Assembly (NCBI RefSeq): GCF_000826185.2
Contig: NZ_LN648875.1
Location: 186,001-250,000, forward strand
DNA: 64,000 bases
Reading direction: 5' to 3'
Origin: Microbacterium gorillae
Lineage (GTDB): Bacteria; Actinomycetota; Actinomycetes; Actinomycetales; Microbacteriaceae
Part shown: positions 53,090 through 64,000 of the stretch, piece by piece
Numbering within the stretch: the stretch's first letter is position 1
How the letters are laid out: the number at the start of each line of letters is the position of its first letter
Notes under the pieces: generated by a model
What the model was told of the DNA's origin: nothing
The model's database searches: none
The model's input: only the letters and a program-made list of their open reading frames with translations
Program-made: the position numbers and the translations under genes

Positions 53090-53881
53090 TCAAACCTGGT
53101 CGAGACGAGCCCGCAGGTCCTCCGTCACCCACGCGGCACTGGCCACGATGAGGGGCCGCTCGGCATCGGGTTCGAGGATCGCGACGTCCCCCCCGGCCTC
53201 GGTCACCAGCAGTGCCCCGGCGGCGTGGTCCCACGGCTTCAGACCGCGCTCGAAGTAGGCGTCCATCCGGCCTGCGGCCACATAGGCGAGGTCGATCGAT
53301 GCGGCACCCATGCGGCGGATGCCGCGAGCCAGGGGCATCGCCGAGGCCAGCAGCGCGAGATCAGCGGTGTACGTGGCGCGGTCGTAACCGAACCCGGTGG
53401 CCAGGAGAGCCCCCGCCGGTTCCCGATCCGCGGTGACGTGAAGCCGCCGGTCTCCGAGCCACGCGCCACCCCCGGCGACGGCGTGGAACCGCTCGCGGGT
53501 CGCCGGCACGTCCACCACGCCGACCTGCGCCGTCCACTCCCCCGGACGCGGTTCCCCCGTGACCGCGGCGATGCTGACTCCGTACAGGGGAATACCCGCC
53601 GCGTAGTTGACGGTGCCGTCGATGGGGTCGACGATCCAGGTGATGCCGCTCGTTCCGGCGGTGTGACCGGTCTCCTCACCGAGGAAGCCGTCGTCCGGGC
53701 GGTGCCGCTCGATGCGCTCACGGATGAGCCCTTCGACCTCGCGGTCCGCCGCCGTCACGATGTCGGCGAGTGTCGACTTCGTCGCGGCGATGTCGACGCC
53801 CTCCGCGCGCCGCAATGCTGCGAGGCTCCCCGCATCGGCGGCCAGGTCAAGGGCGAACGCGTGCAGCGCGGCGAGATCCAT
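53090..53881 (-). CDS. Inositol monophosphatase-family enzyme
   Basis: This 263-residue magnesium-dependent phosphatase has metal-binding Glu in FLGEETGHTAG, motif WIVDPIDGTVNYAAGIP and the C-terminal motif KPWDHAAGALLVTEAGG. Family substrates include inositol phosphate, histidinol phosphate and 3'-phosphoadenosine 5'-phosphate; sequence alone cannot choose among them. TAGGGT lies 6 bases before the ATG on the minus strand, giving another leaderless layout. It is monocistronic; the neighbouring membrane-protein gene ends 50 bases upstream. Confidence 0.92.
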   Translation of the reverse strand: MDLAALHAFALDLAADAGSLAALRRAEGVDIAATKSTLADIVTAADREVEGLIRERIERHRPDDGFLGEETGHTAGTSGITWIVDPIDGTVNYAAGIPLYGVSIAAVTGEPRPGEWTAQVGVVDVPATRERFHAVAGGGAWLGDRRLHVTADREPAGALLATGFGYDRATYTADLALLASAMPLARGIRRMGAASIDLAYVAAGRMDAYFERGLKPWDHAAGALLVTEAGGDVAILEPDAERPLIVASAAWVTEDLRARLDQV

Positions 53882-53931
53882 GAAGCCACCCTATGGTGCC
53901 GGGTCGGCCGGACCCGGACATGGAGGCCGCG

Positions 53932-55317
53932 TCACTCCGGAGTGTCCTCATCACCGCCGACGTGCGGCTCGCCGGCAGCGGCCCCAGCAGGCGGCGGAGG
54001 GGTCGCGCCGGGCACGACCGGCGGCGGCACAGGTGCGGACGCGGGGGCGTTCGCCGGACGCTGAGGTTCTGCCGGCCGTGGGCCGACGGATGCGGGATTC
54101 TGCGGCGGGACCGGGAACTGCTGCGACCTCGGGCCACTCGGCGGCGAGGGTTGACCGTACGCCGGGTTCACCGGCGCGGCGGGGTATCCCGGCGCGCCGC
54201 CCGCCGGGTAGGCATACCCGGGCTGGGACGGAGCCTGACCCGCGTACCCAGGCTGCACGGCCGGCTGCGTCGGATAGCCGTACCCGGGTCCAGCGGGAGA
54301 CTGACCCGCGTACCCCGGCTGGACCGGAGCCTGCGCCGGATAGACGTATCCGGGCTGAGCCGGAGGCTGACCGGGATATCCGGGCTGGGACGGAGCCTGA
54401 CTCGGATATCCGGGCTGGGCGGGAGCCTGCGCCGGGTAGGAGTATCCCGGCTGACCTGGCGCCTGCCCCGCATAACCCGGAGCGCCCGGCGACGTGAATG
54501 CCGCGACGTCCGGGCGCACCGGCGCGGCCGCGACCTGCGCGTGCTGAGCCTGCTGTGGACGCGCCGCGACACCGGCCACGGTGGCACGTCCGGTGAAGTA
54601 CGCCTGCGTGTCCGGCGTACCGTCCGGGAGAGCGGGCAGGGGCGTCCGGCCGTCAGCGTACGTCGGCCACGCCGAGGCGACCGCCGGTCGCGGCCGCTTC
54701 GGCGCGAAGAGCGCGTTGACCAAGGGCATCAGCGCCGAGCCGACGAAGCCGAGGATCGCGAGCGAGATGACGATGCGCCAGTAGATCTCGGGGTAGGTGA
54801 AGTTGCGCGGGAACAGCAGGTTGAAGACCAGGAGCGCACCGAGCACCACCACGAGCGCGGACGTCGCCCACGTCACGGCACGATTGAACGTGCTCGGCAC
54901 GCGCTGTGCGGCCTTCCACATGATCCGCTGGTGCAGCAGGACGAGCTGGACCACCAGGACGATGCCGACGAACTCGAAGAACCGTGCGGCACCGGTGCCC
55001 CACTCGGCGTCGCCGGGGTCCGGAACCCAGATCTTGATGGCACCGGCGAGCAGGCACAGGACCCAGGCCGCCATGCTCGCGACGACCAACCACTGCGGCC
55101 GGTTCTCCGCGAGGCTCACCTCGAGCAGGCTGACACCGGCGAACGCCGTCAGCAGGAGGATGGTCAGGAACGCGCGCCCGATGATGTCGTTCTGATCACC
55201 GATCATCACCCAGATCACGCACACGATGGCGGACAGGACGATGGCCCCGATGGCGATCCAGATCGCGCCCCGCACCAGCCGGGTCTGATTGGAAGAGGTG
55301 GACTGCTTGTCGCTCAT
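53932..55317 (-). CDS. Six-helix membrane protein with Pro-Gly-Tyr repeat tail
   Basis: This 461-residue protein has six hydrophobic helices in the first 200 residues (for example AIWIAIGAIVLSAIVCVIWV and YWRIVISLAILGFVGSALMP). A cytosolic tail follows, with about nine QPGY-type repeats (QAPAQPGYPSQAPSQPGYPG and similar, residues about 280-380) and a Pro-rich end. Such tails resemble disordered segments that can drive protein clustering; I recognise no enzyme domain. The start at 55317 follows GGAAGGCGC; the frame up to 55383 has no support. The function is unknown. Confidence 0.82.
   Translation of the reverse strand: MSDKQSTSSNQTRLVRGAIWIAIGAIVLSAIVCVIWVMIGDQNDIIGRAFLTILLLTAFAGVSLLEVSLAENRPQWLVVASMAAWVLCLLAGAIKIWVPDPGDAEWGTGAARFFEFVGIVLVVQLVLLHQRIMWKAAQRVPSTFNRAVTWATSALVVVLGALLVFNLLFPRNFTYPEIYWRIVISLAILGFVGSALMPLVNALFAPKRPRPAVASAWPTYADGRTPLPALPDGTPDTQAYFTGRATVAGVAARPQQAQHAQVAAAPVRPDVAAFTSPGAPGYAGQAPGQPGYSYPAQAPAQPGYPSQAPSQPGYPGQPPAQPGYVYPAQAPVQPGYAGQSPAGPGYGYPTQPAVQPGYAGQAPSQPGYAYPAGGAPGYPAAPVNPAYGQPSPPSGPRSQQFPVPPQNPASVGPRPAEPQRPANAPASAPVPPPVVPGATPPPPAGAAAGEPHVGGDEDTPE
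54170..54490. repeat. Coding repeat of PGY-type units
   Basis: Degenerate units of about 30-45 bases read GGAGCCTGxxCxGGxTAxCCxGGCTGG on the plus strand and encode the QPGY units of the membrane protein tail. Units differ by many third-position changes, so the array is old rather than recently expanded. Confidence 0.7.
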
Positions 55318-55541
55318 GACGCGCCTTCCTTCCGGAGCAGCCGGACACCGCCCCCCTGCGTCCATCGTGCCACTGACGGCCATCGCGACGCGGATTTCCT
55401 CCCCGGCAGCCAGAAAAACGACCCGGGGAGGAGCGGCTGTCCGGTGTCGACCGCCGGCACGTCACCGCTCGCGGGTCCACCGGAAACGGTAGCGGCCCGG
55501 ATGCTGATGCTCAGCGGTCCGGGCCGTTCTCGATCTGTTGG

Positions 55542-55623
55542 TGGCGAGTGAGGGATTCGAACCCCCGAATGCAGTGCAGGCTGATTTACAGTCAGCTCCC
55601 TTTGGCCACTTGGGTAACTCGCC
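55542..55623 (-). tRNA. tRNA-Tyr (GUA)
   Basis: This 82-base class II tRNA on the minus strand has acceptor GGCGAGT/ACTCGCC, anticodon stem GCTGA/TCAGC with loop CTGTAAA (anticodon GUA), a long variable arm CTGCACTGCATTC and T-loop TTCGAAT. Discriminator A; CCA is not encoded. Confidence 0.95.
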
Positions 55624-55722
55624 AGGTGCGCATCCGCCCGACTTGTACAGACAAGCAGAGGCGCGAGTAACGATATTACCGGTAACCGGGCCCGGCGTGA
55701 AATCGCCAGGTCGGTCGGTAAT

Positions 55723-56631
55723 TCATGTTCCGATGTGATCGAGCTCGGGACCGTCCTTCGGCACGCGCAGGAGAGCTCCCGCGTGCCGACAGGTGGCGGC
55801 CGCGACGAGCATGGCGCGCTGCAGCGCATGAGACCACTCAACCTGGTCCGGATTCGGCGCGGCCAGGAGGGAGGCGGCGACGGACGCCAGGGTCGCGTCA
55901 CCGGCGCCCATGGTGTCGATGATCGGCCCGGGCAGCACGGCGACCGGCTCGCGAACGTCGACACCGCCAGCGACGACCGTGGCGCCACCCGCTCCGGCCG
56001 TGGCGAGCACCGCGGGCACGCCGTCGGCGCGCAACCGCGCGGTCAGGTCCGCAAGTGGTATGCCGAACAGCAACGCGGCGTCATCGTCGCCGACCTTCAC
56101 GAGAGCGGACCGGGAAGAGACCGCGGCGAACCCTCGAACGAACTCCGCGCGGTCGTTCATCATCCCGGCGCGCGGATTCGGGTCGAGCAGGACCGGCGGA
56201 GCGTCGGCGAGCGCCGCGAGAAGGTCGGCGGTCTGCTCCCGATCGTCGAGAGCGACGCAGCTGATCACGACCAACGGCGCCGCGGCGATGGCGGCGCGCT
56301 CGGAAGCGCCGTAGCGAATCCGCCGACCCTGCGCGGACGGGTTGAAGGTATAGCGCGGCTCCCCGCTCGGACCGCGTTCGCTGATCGCGCGTGCGGAGCC
56401 GAGCGATGCCGGAGTGGCGATCAACTCGACACCGGCGTCGGTCAAGACCGTGCGGATCCGGTCCCCCGCCTCGTCGTCACCCACCATGGCGATGAGCGTC
56501 GCCGGGACGCCGAGCACACGGAGTCCGACCGCGACGTTCAGCGCCGCTCCCCCGACGAACTCGCGCACGCCGTGCTCGTCTCGCATCTCGTCAATGAGCG
56601 CATCACCGATGACGACCACGCGTCCGGTCAT
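55723..56631 (-). CDS. PfkB-family carbohydrate kinase
   Basis: This 302-residue kinase starts MTGRVVVIGDALIDEMRD and shows the PfkB motif 1 area EFVGGAALNVAVGLRVLGVP (GG near residues 25-26). Motif 2, with the catalytic Asp, is IIDTMGAGDATLASVAASLL (GAGD near residue 257). Substrates may be fructose, ribokinase-type sugars or nucleosides. The ATG overlaps the upstream FBP-domain gene's stop by 4 bases, so the two are co-translated. The sugar is unknown; no transporter is adjacent. Confidence 0.9.
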   Translation of the reverse strand: MTGRVVVIGDALIDEMRDEHGVREFVGGAALNVAVGLRVLGVPATLIAMVGDDEAGDRIRTVLTDAGVELIATPASLGSARAISERGPSGEPRYTFNPSAQGRRIRYGASERAAIAAAPLVVISCVALDDREQTADLLAALADAPPVLLDPNPRAGMMNDRAEFVRGFAAVSSRSALVKVGDDDAALLFGIPLADLTARLRADGVPAVLATAGAGGATVVAGGVDVREPVAVLPGPIIDTMGAGDATLASVAASLLAAPNPDQVEWSHALQRAMLVAAATCRHAGALLRVPKDGPELDHIGT

Positions 56632-57116
56632 GAGTCCGCCACCACGCGCCGGACGAACGCCTCGGCACGGGCGCGGGTGCCGTCGATGCGATGGTCGACG
56701 CTGCCGCGCACCTCCCCCGGTGCCAGCGGGTGCGCCAACCGCACGTTGTCGTGGCACGACAGATCCCGGCACATGTAGGCGCCGACGCTGTCACCGCGCG
56801 CACCGGCGGCCCCCGCGCGGCGGGCCGTCATCATGGTGACCTGATCACCCGGCTGCATGAGGTGACAGATGTCGCACAGTCCGGCGCGGGCCCGCGAGTT
56901 GCCGGACGCGGGACGCAGCACCACGCCGTACACACGGTCGTCGAACTCCACGAAGAGGAAGGGCCGATGGGCGTCATGCGGATGCTGGAAACCGGTGAAG
57001 TCGGTGTGGTCCCAGTCGTGCACGAGGAAGGCGGTCGGCACCTCGAAAAGCCGACGGTCGGTGTCGGTGGCGTTGACGAGCGACGCGCGAGCGTCGTCGG
57101 CGGTCAGGGGACGCAT
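56628..57116 (-). CDS. FBP-domain (FusB-like zinc finger) protein
   Basis: This 162-residue protein matches the elongation-factor-G-binding C-terminal domain (FBP_C). It has a four-cysteine treble-clef zinc finger, with one pair in GLCDICHLM and one in YMCRDLSCH, in a conserved WDHTDFTGFQHPHDAHRPF context. FusB relatives bind EF-G and release it from stalled ribosomes, giving fusidic acid resistance in staphylococci; actinobacterial members are uncharacterised. GGAGGTTCC precedes the ATG. It is co-transcribed with a PfkB kinase, a combination without an obvious rationale. Confidence 0.85.
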   Translation of the reverse strand: MRPLTADDARASLVNATDTDRRLFEVPTAFLVHDWDHTDFTGFQHPHDAHRPFLFVEFDDRVYGVVLRPASGNSRARAGLCDICHLMQPGDQVTMMTARRAGAAGARGDSVGAYMCRDLSCHDNVRLAHPLAPGEVRGSVDHRIDGTRARAEAFVRRVVADS

Positions 57117-57167
57117 GGAACCTCCGGGACGGGATCGTCAGTCTATGACGACGCCCGTGCACACGCG

Positions 57168-59051
57168 TCACACGACATGAACGCCGGGGAGGCGCCAGGC
57201 GGCGAAGGTCGGCCCGTCGCACTCGAGGAGAACCCCGCCGTCGTGGCCGAAGGCGAGCAGCGCTTCGCCGGTCAGCGGCTCCGCATCCTCGACCCCGGAC
57301 AGCGCGAGCGGGTCGAGCTCGATCGCCGCCGCGCCGCGCGCGGCGAGGACGAGCACCGTCTCGTCGGCGGACTCCCGGACGAACACGATCGCCTCCGCGC
57401 CGGCGTGCACGAACCGCAGGCCACCGGTCGCGAGCACGGCGTGGTCCCGACGCAGCGCGATGAGCTCGCGGTACAGGGCCATCCGCTCGGTGATCGCGGG
57501 GTCGGTGCGGCTGTCCCACGGGATCGGCGTTCGGCTGGACTCGCCGTCGGCACCGGTGAGACCGAACTCGTCGCCGGCGAACACGACCGGAAGACCCGGC
57601 AGCGTCATCGCGAGGCCCACGGCGACCGGGATCGTGCCGGGAGCGGCGTTCGTCGCGAACCGTGCGGTGTCGTGCGTGTCCAGCGGTTGCATGTTGCCAA
57701 GACGCACACGCCACGGGATCCCGGCGGTGAAGCGGGTGATGGCCGCGACGACCTCAGCGCCGTCATACCGCGGAATCCCTCCGATCGGCTGCGTGAAGAA
57801 CCATGGTTCGGTCGACGTGGAACCGTCCGCTTCGAGGTAGGGGGTGCCGGTGGGCTCGCTCAGCCAGCCCCACACCGGACGGGTGAACGAGGGGTAGGTC
57901 ATCGCACCATGCCAGGCGTCGCCCTGCAGATCGCTCTGCGCGTCGTTCGTCGACTCGCCGAGCAGGATCGTGTCGGGGTTGACCGCCGTCATCGTCTCCC
58001 GCAGGGTCTGCCGAACGTCCGCGTTCAGGTCGATCGCGCCGAGCCGCCCGGTCATGTTGGCGACGTCGATGCGCCATCCGTCGATGCCGAACGGGGCCTT
58101 CAGCCAGTGCGCGACCACCGAGTCCGCGCCCTCGATGAAGCGGCGGCGGAGCTCCGCGGAGGACCAGTCGAACTTCGGCAGGCTGCTGTAGCCGAGCCAC
58201 GACTCATAGGCCGTGTTGTCCGCGTTCGTGAAGTAATAGAAGGAACTCTCCGGCGCATCCGGATGTCCGTACGCGGCTCGGAACCATTCGTGCCGGTCAC
58301 CGGAGTGGTTGCTGGTGAGGTCGCCGATGATGCGCATCCCGCGCTCGTGGACCGCCGCGATCAGGCGCTGGTACGCCTCGTCCCCGCCGAGCAACGGGTC
58401 GACTGTGGCGAAGGATGACGCGTCGTAGCGGTGGTTCGACGCGGCCGGGAAGACGGGCGTGAGGTAGACCAGGTCGACACCGAGCCCCTGCAGGTGGTCG
58501 AGGTGCTCGATGATGCCGTCCAGATCGCCGCCGTAGAACTGCGCGACCCGTCCCGGCATGACCGGGTCGACCGGATCCGTCCATGCCGCCGGAATCGCCC
58601 AGTCCGGCGTCGGACGATCATCCGCACCGGTGGATCGCGCGAAGCGGTCCGGGAAGATCTGGTACATCACTGACGTGTGCAGCCAGGCGGGCGGAGCCGG
58701 GTGGGCGACGAGGGCGAAGTCCTCGGCGTCCAGGGTCTCCCCCGTGTGCAGGCCGGACTGATTCAGCCAGTGCACGGCGCCGTCCTCGTGCACGAAGACG
58801 AACCGGTACCCGTGCCGCGGGTTCGCGACACGGACCTCGGCCTCCCACCACTCCCAGCCGGGCGTCGAGCCGACGCGGGTCGCGTCCGTCCAGGCCGGCT
58901 CGTGGTCGGGGTTCGACCGGGTGCGGACAGCACGCAACGGCCCATAGGTCTCCGGCACGCGTACGCGGACCCGCACCTGGTCGCCGAGGGCCGGAGCGGA
59001 ATCCGAGACGTACAGCGGGGAGCCGTCATGGTGGGGCAGGGGGTGCGTCAC
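57168..59051 (-). CDS. GH13 alpha-amylase-family enzyme (neopullulanase/cyclomaltodextrinase-like)
   Basis: This 627-residue protein has no signal peptide. An N-terminal CBM34-like beta domain (about 1-120) is followed by the GH13 barrel starting [17 protein letters not shown]. Conserved regions are present: nucleophile Asp in [14 protein letters not shown], acid/base Glu in [10 protein letters not shown] and Asp in [12 protein letters not shown]. The architecture fits GH13_20-like maltogenic enzymes acting on cyclodextrins or maltodextrins. The start is GTG at 59051 after GGAGAGG; a frame up to 59255 crosses the yajQ promoter and is rejected. It is monocistronic. Confidence 0.92.
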   Translation of the reverse strand: MTHPLPHHDGSPLYVSDSAPALGDQVRVRVRVPETYGPLRAVRTRSNPDHEPAWTDATRVGSTPGWEWWEAEVRVANPRHGYRFVFVHEDGAVHWLNQSGLHTGETLDAEDFALVAHPAPPAWLHTSVMYQIFPDRFARSTGADDRPTPDWAIPAAWTDPVDPVMPGRVAQFYGGDLDGIIEHLDHLQGLGVDLVYLTPVFPAASNHRYDASSFATVDPLLGGDEAYQRLIAAVHERGMRIIGDLTSNHSGDRHEWFRAAYGHPDAPESSFYYFTNADNTAYESWLGYSSLPKFDWSSAELRRRFIEGADSVVAHWLKAPFGIDGWRIDVANMTGRLGAIDLNADVRQTLRETMTAVNPDTILLGESTNDAQSDLQGDAWHGAMTYPSFTRPVWGWLSEPTGTPYLEADGSTSTEPWFFTQPIGGIPRYDGAEVVAAITRFTAGIPWRVRLGNMQPLDTHDTARFATNAAPGTIPVAVGLAMTLPGLPVVFAGDEFGLTGADGESSRTPIPWDSRTDPAITERMALYRELIALRRDHAVLATGGLRFVHAGAEAIVFVRESADETVLVLAARGAAAIELDPLALSGVEDAEPLTGEALLAFGHDGGVLLECDGPTFAAWRLPGVHVV

Positions 59052-59178
59052 GGGTACCTCTCCCGGCGACGGCGCTGTGCCGAACGCCGTCGCCGCGCCA
59101 CAGTCTAGGTGCAGCTCACAACACACGCGCCGCGCGCTTGCGCCCCTCACGCGGACACCTGCTGGATACACTGGGCGC

Positions 59179-59667
59179 ATGGCTGACAGTTCGTTCGACA
59201 TCGTTTCCAAGGTGGACCACCAGGAGGCCGATAACGCCCTCAACCAGGCACGCAAGGAAGTCGAGCAGCGCTACGACTTCAAGGGCACCGATGCGTCCAT
59301 CGAGTGGTCCGGCGAGTCGATCCTGATCAAGGCGAACTCCGAGGAGCGTGCCAAGGCCGTCCTCGACGTGTTCCAGTCGAAGCTCATCAAGCGCGGCATC
59401 TCGCTGAAGAGCCTGGAGACCGGTGACCCGACGCCCTCCGGCAAGGAGGTGCGCATCGTGTCCACGCTCAAGGACGGCATCTCGCAGGAGAACGCCAAGA
59501 AGATCGGCAAGATCATCCGCGATGAGGGACCGAAGGGCGTCAAGAGTCAGATCCAGGGCGACGAGCTGCGCGTGCAGTCCAAGAGCCGCGACGATCTGCA
59601 GGAGGTCATTCGTCTGCTGAAGGCCGCCGACCTCGACGTCGACCTGCAGTTCGTCAACTACCGATAA
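59179..59667 (+). CDS. yajQ: YajQ-family nucleotide-binding protein
   Basis: This 162-residue protein has two ferredoxin-like domains. The family start [20 protein letters not shown] and the ending LQFVNYR are clear, with [12 protein letters not shown] in between. YajQ proteins bind nucleotides or RNA; in Xanthomonas a member binds cyclic di-GMP and acts in regulation. The role in actinobacteria is unclear. TACACT (59167-59172) is 6 bases before the ATG, so the transcript is probably leaderless. A hairpin terminator follows. Confidence 0.93.
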   Translation: MADSSFDIVSKVDHQEADNALNQARKEVEQRYDFKGTDASIEWSGESILIKANSEERAKAVLDVFQSKLIKRGISLKSLETGDPTPSGKEVRIVSTLKDGISQENAKKIGKIIRDEGPKGVKSQIQGDELRVQSKSRDDLQEVIRLLKAADLDVDLQFVNYR

Positions 59668-59714
59668 GACGGCGAGCGGACAGCCGGCGTCGGCTCGTCG
59701 CTCCCGCTGAGGAC

Positions 59715-59749
59715 GGGCCGGTCGGCGATGCTGCACCGCCGACCGGCCC
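59715..59749. terminator. Hairpin terminator between yajQ and META gene
   Basis: GGGCCGGTCGGCG (59715-59727) pairs perfectly with CGCCGACCGGCCC (59737-59749) around a 9-base loop. It is shared by the convergent yajQ and META-domain genes. Confidence 0.8.
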
Positions 59750-59775
59750 GGTCACGTTCGCGCCCTCCGGATGAG

Positions 59776-60195
59776 TCAGCTGCGCGGCAGCTGACCGATC
59801 TTGCCACCGTCCTTGTCCAGCACGGTCAGCGTGTCGCCGTCGACCTGCACGGCGCGGGCCTTACGGAGCCAATCGTCCACGCCTTTGCACGCCTTCTGCG
59901 TGGAGGTGACCTGGGAGAGCTTCACACCGTCGCGATCGGTGTCGGCGGCGTACTTGCCGAGAAGGCTGTTGCACCCGTCACTGCCGCTGAACGAGCCGTC
60001 CGACGCGAACTCGAGGAACGGCTTGCCACCGTCTGCCGACCACTTCGTCGAGTCGAGGGCAGCGACCTGCGCGTCCGAGCTGCCGAGTCCGCCCGTCGGA
60101 GAGGATTCACCTCCGCCGGCCGTCGGCGTACCGCATGCGGTCAAGGCCAGTCCGGTCAGCAGGAGCGCTGCACCGGCGATCAGAATCTTCTTCAT
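59776..60195 (-). CDS. META-domain (HslJ-like) lipoprotein
   Basis: This 139-residue protein has a signal peptide and lipobox ALTAC (Cys about 21), then a Gly/Ser-rich linker. The META core has SDGCNSLLGKYAADTDRDG and a second Cys in STQKACKGVDDWL. META/HslJ proteins are small exported proteins linked to stress resistance in enterobacteria; the function is not established. AGGAAGTTCC precedes the ATG at 60195. It is divergent from the first protease gene. Confidence 0.85.
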   Translation of the reverse strand: MKKILIAGAALLLTGLALTACGTPTAGGGESSPTGGLGSSDAQVAALDSTKWSADGGKPFLEFASDGSFSGSDGCNSLLGKYAADTDRDGVKLSQVTSTQKACKGVDDWLRKARAVQVDGDTLTVLDKDGGKIGQLPRS

Positions 60196-60364
60196 TGGAA
60201 CTTCCTCATCAAACTATTTCGGCCTGATCCGGCCAAAGTTCACTGGTCATCTCGATCTTCTCCTATTTTGGGACAAGTGCCATATGTACGGGGCACCGCG
60301 AGGTGGGTTTGATCGCGGTTCTGAACCGGCGTCTGGTGTCCTCCAACGATGCAGAGAAGAGACG

Positions 60365-61939
<1,575 letters not shown>

Positions 61940-61958
61940 TCTGAACTGATCAGAACGG

Positions 61959-61986
61959 AGGGCCCGTGGCATACGCCACGGGCCCT
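61959..61986 (+). terminator. Terminator after protease 1
   Basis: AGGGCCCGTGGC (61959-61970) pairs perfectly with GCCACGGGCCCT (61975-61986) around a 4-base loop. It follows both possible stop codons of the protease gene (61922 and 61939). Confidence 0.88.
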
Positions 61987-62204
61987 CTCGGCGTCTCCAC
62001 CAGGCCGCGACCCACGACGTCTTCGAAGTGCGTGAAAGGTTCCTCATCGAACGACCACCGAATTCGGAGCCCTCGATTTTCATGTGATGCATACATACGT
62101 CTATGGTTTCTCGAAGTGCCAAGCGCCCTGGGGGACGGCGATCGGTTCACACTGCGCAGTCTCTCGGTCGGTTGGTGTCCTCCCATCGATTCAGAGAAGA
62201 GACC

Positions 62205-64000
<1,796 letters not shown>

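Overview
The window is high-GC actinobacterial DNA, most like Microbacteriaceae (Microbacterium or a close relative). The evidence is gene order and gene style: carD followed by a fused ispDF, cysS and rlmB; a senX3/regX3-like pair divergent from phoU with gpmA next to it; a ppk-mutT1-like pair; many start codons exactly 6 bases after a TANNNT-type -10 box (leaderless transcripts); and LPXTG-type surface proteins. There is no rRNA, so the genus is an inference. Three tRNA genes (Met-CAU, Thr-GGU, Tyr-GUA) are present. I see no insertion sequence, prophage or CRISPR array.

Layout. 1-2.6 kb: the end of an NAD(P)-binding reductase and an ECF42-type sigma factor with two DGPF/YCII proteins. 2.7-8.0 kb: a GntR/FadR regulator divergent from a class V PLP enzyme and a sugar-type ABC importer without its own ATPase. 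8.0-13.5 kb: housekeeping rlmB, cysS, ispDF, carD and a lipoprotein. 13.5-30.1 kb: a phosphate block with a two-component system, phoU, gpmA, a GlnR-like regulator, ppk, a NUDIX-SixA fusion and pstSCAB. PHO-box-like 11-bp repeats precede phoU, ppk and pstS, so the genes appear to form one local regulon. A methyltransferase, an FAD oxidoreductase, a YgfZ protein, a nitrobindin-like protein and two small membrane proteins lie within this block.

30.3-39.5 kb: a DUF559 nuclease-like protein, a damaged-looking sequence duplication, a class IV aminotransferase, an aspC-like aminotransferase, a secreted protease, murB, two hotdog dehydratases, a TauE exporter and a GNAT enzyme. 39.6-51.4 kb: a carbohydrate island. 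A LacI regulator is followed by an ABC importer and a GH3 enzyme. These converge on a GH2 enzyme plus a GPH symporter, and a serine hydrolase diverges from the latter pair. Four copies of the palindrome TATGCGCATA occur at the promoter regions of all three transcription units, so one operator appears to unite the island.

51.5-60.2 kb: tRNAs, an M23 peptidase, an inositol-phosphatase-family enzyme, a repeat-tailed membrane protein, PfkB kinase plus FBP-domain protein, a GH13 amylase-family enzyme, YajQ and a META lipoprotein. 60.4-64 kb: two tandem secreted chymotrypsin-like proteases with long Pro-Thr-type repeats. In both, the LPVTG anchor region is in a different frame from the protease domain. 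This is either a phase-variable anchor or, more likely, a sequence error in a difficult repeat. Positions 31.1-31.5 kb also look like an assembly fault.
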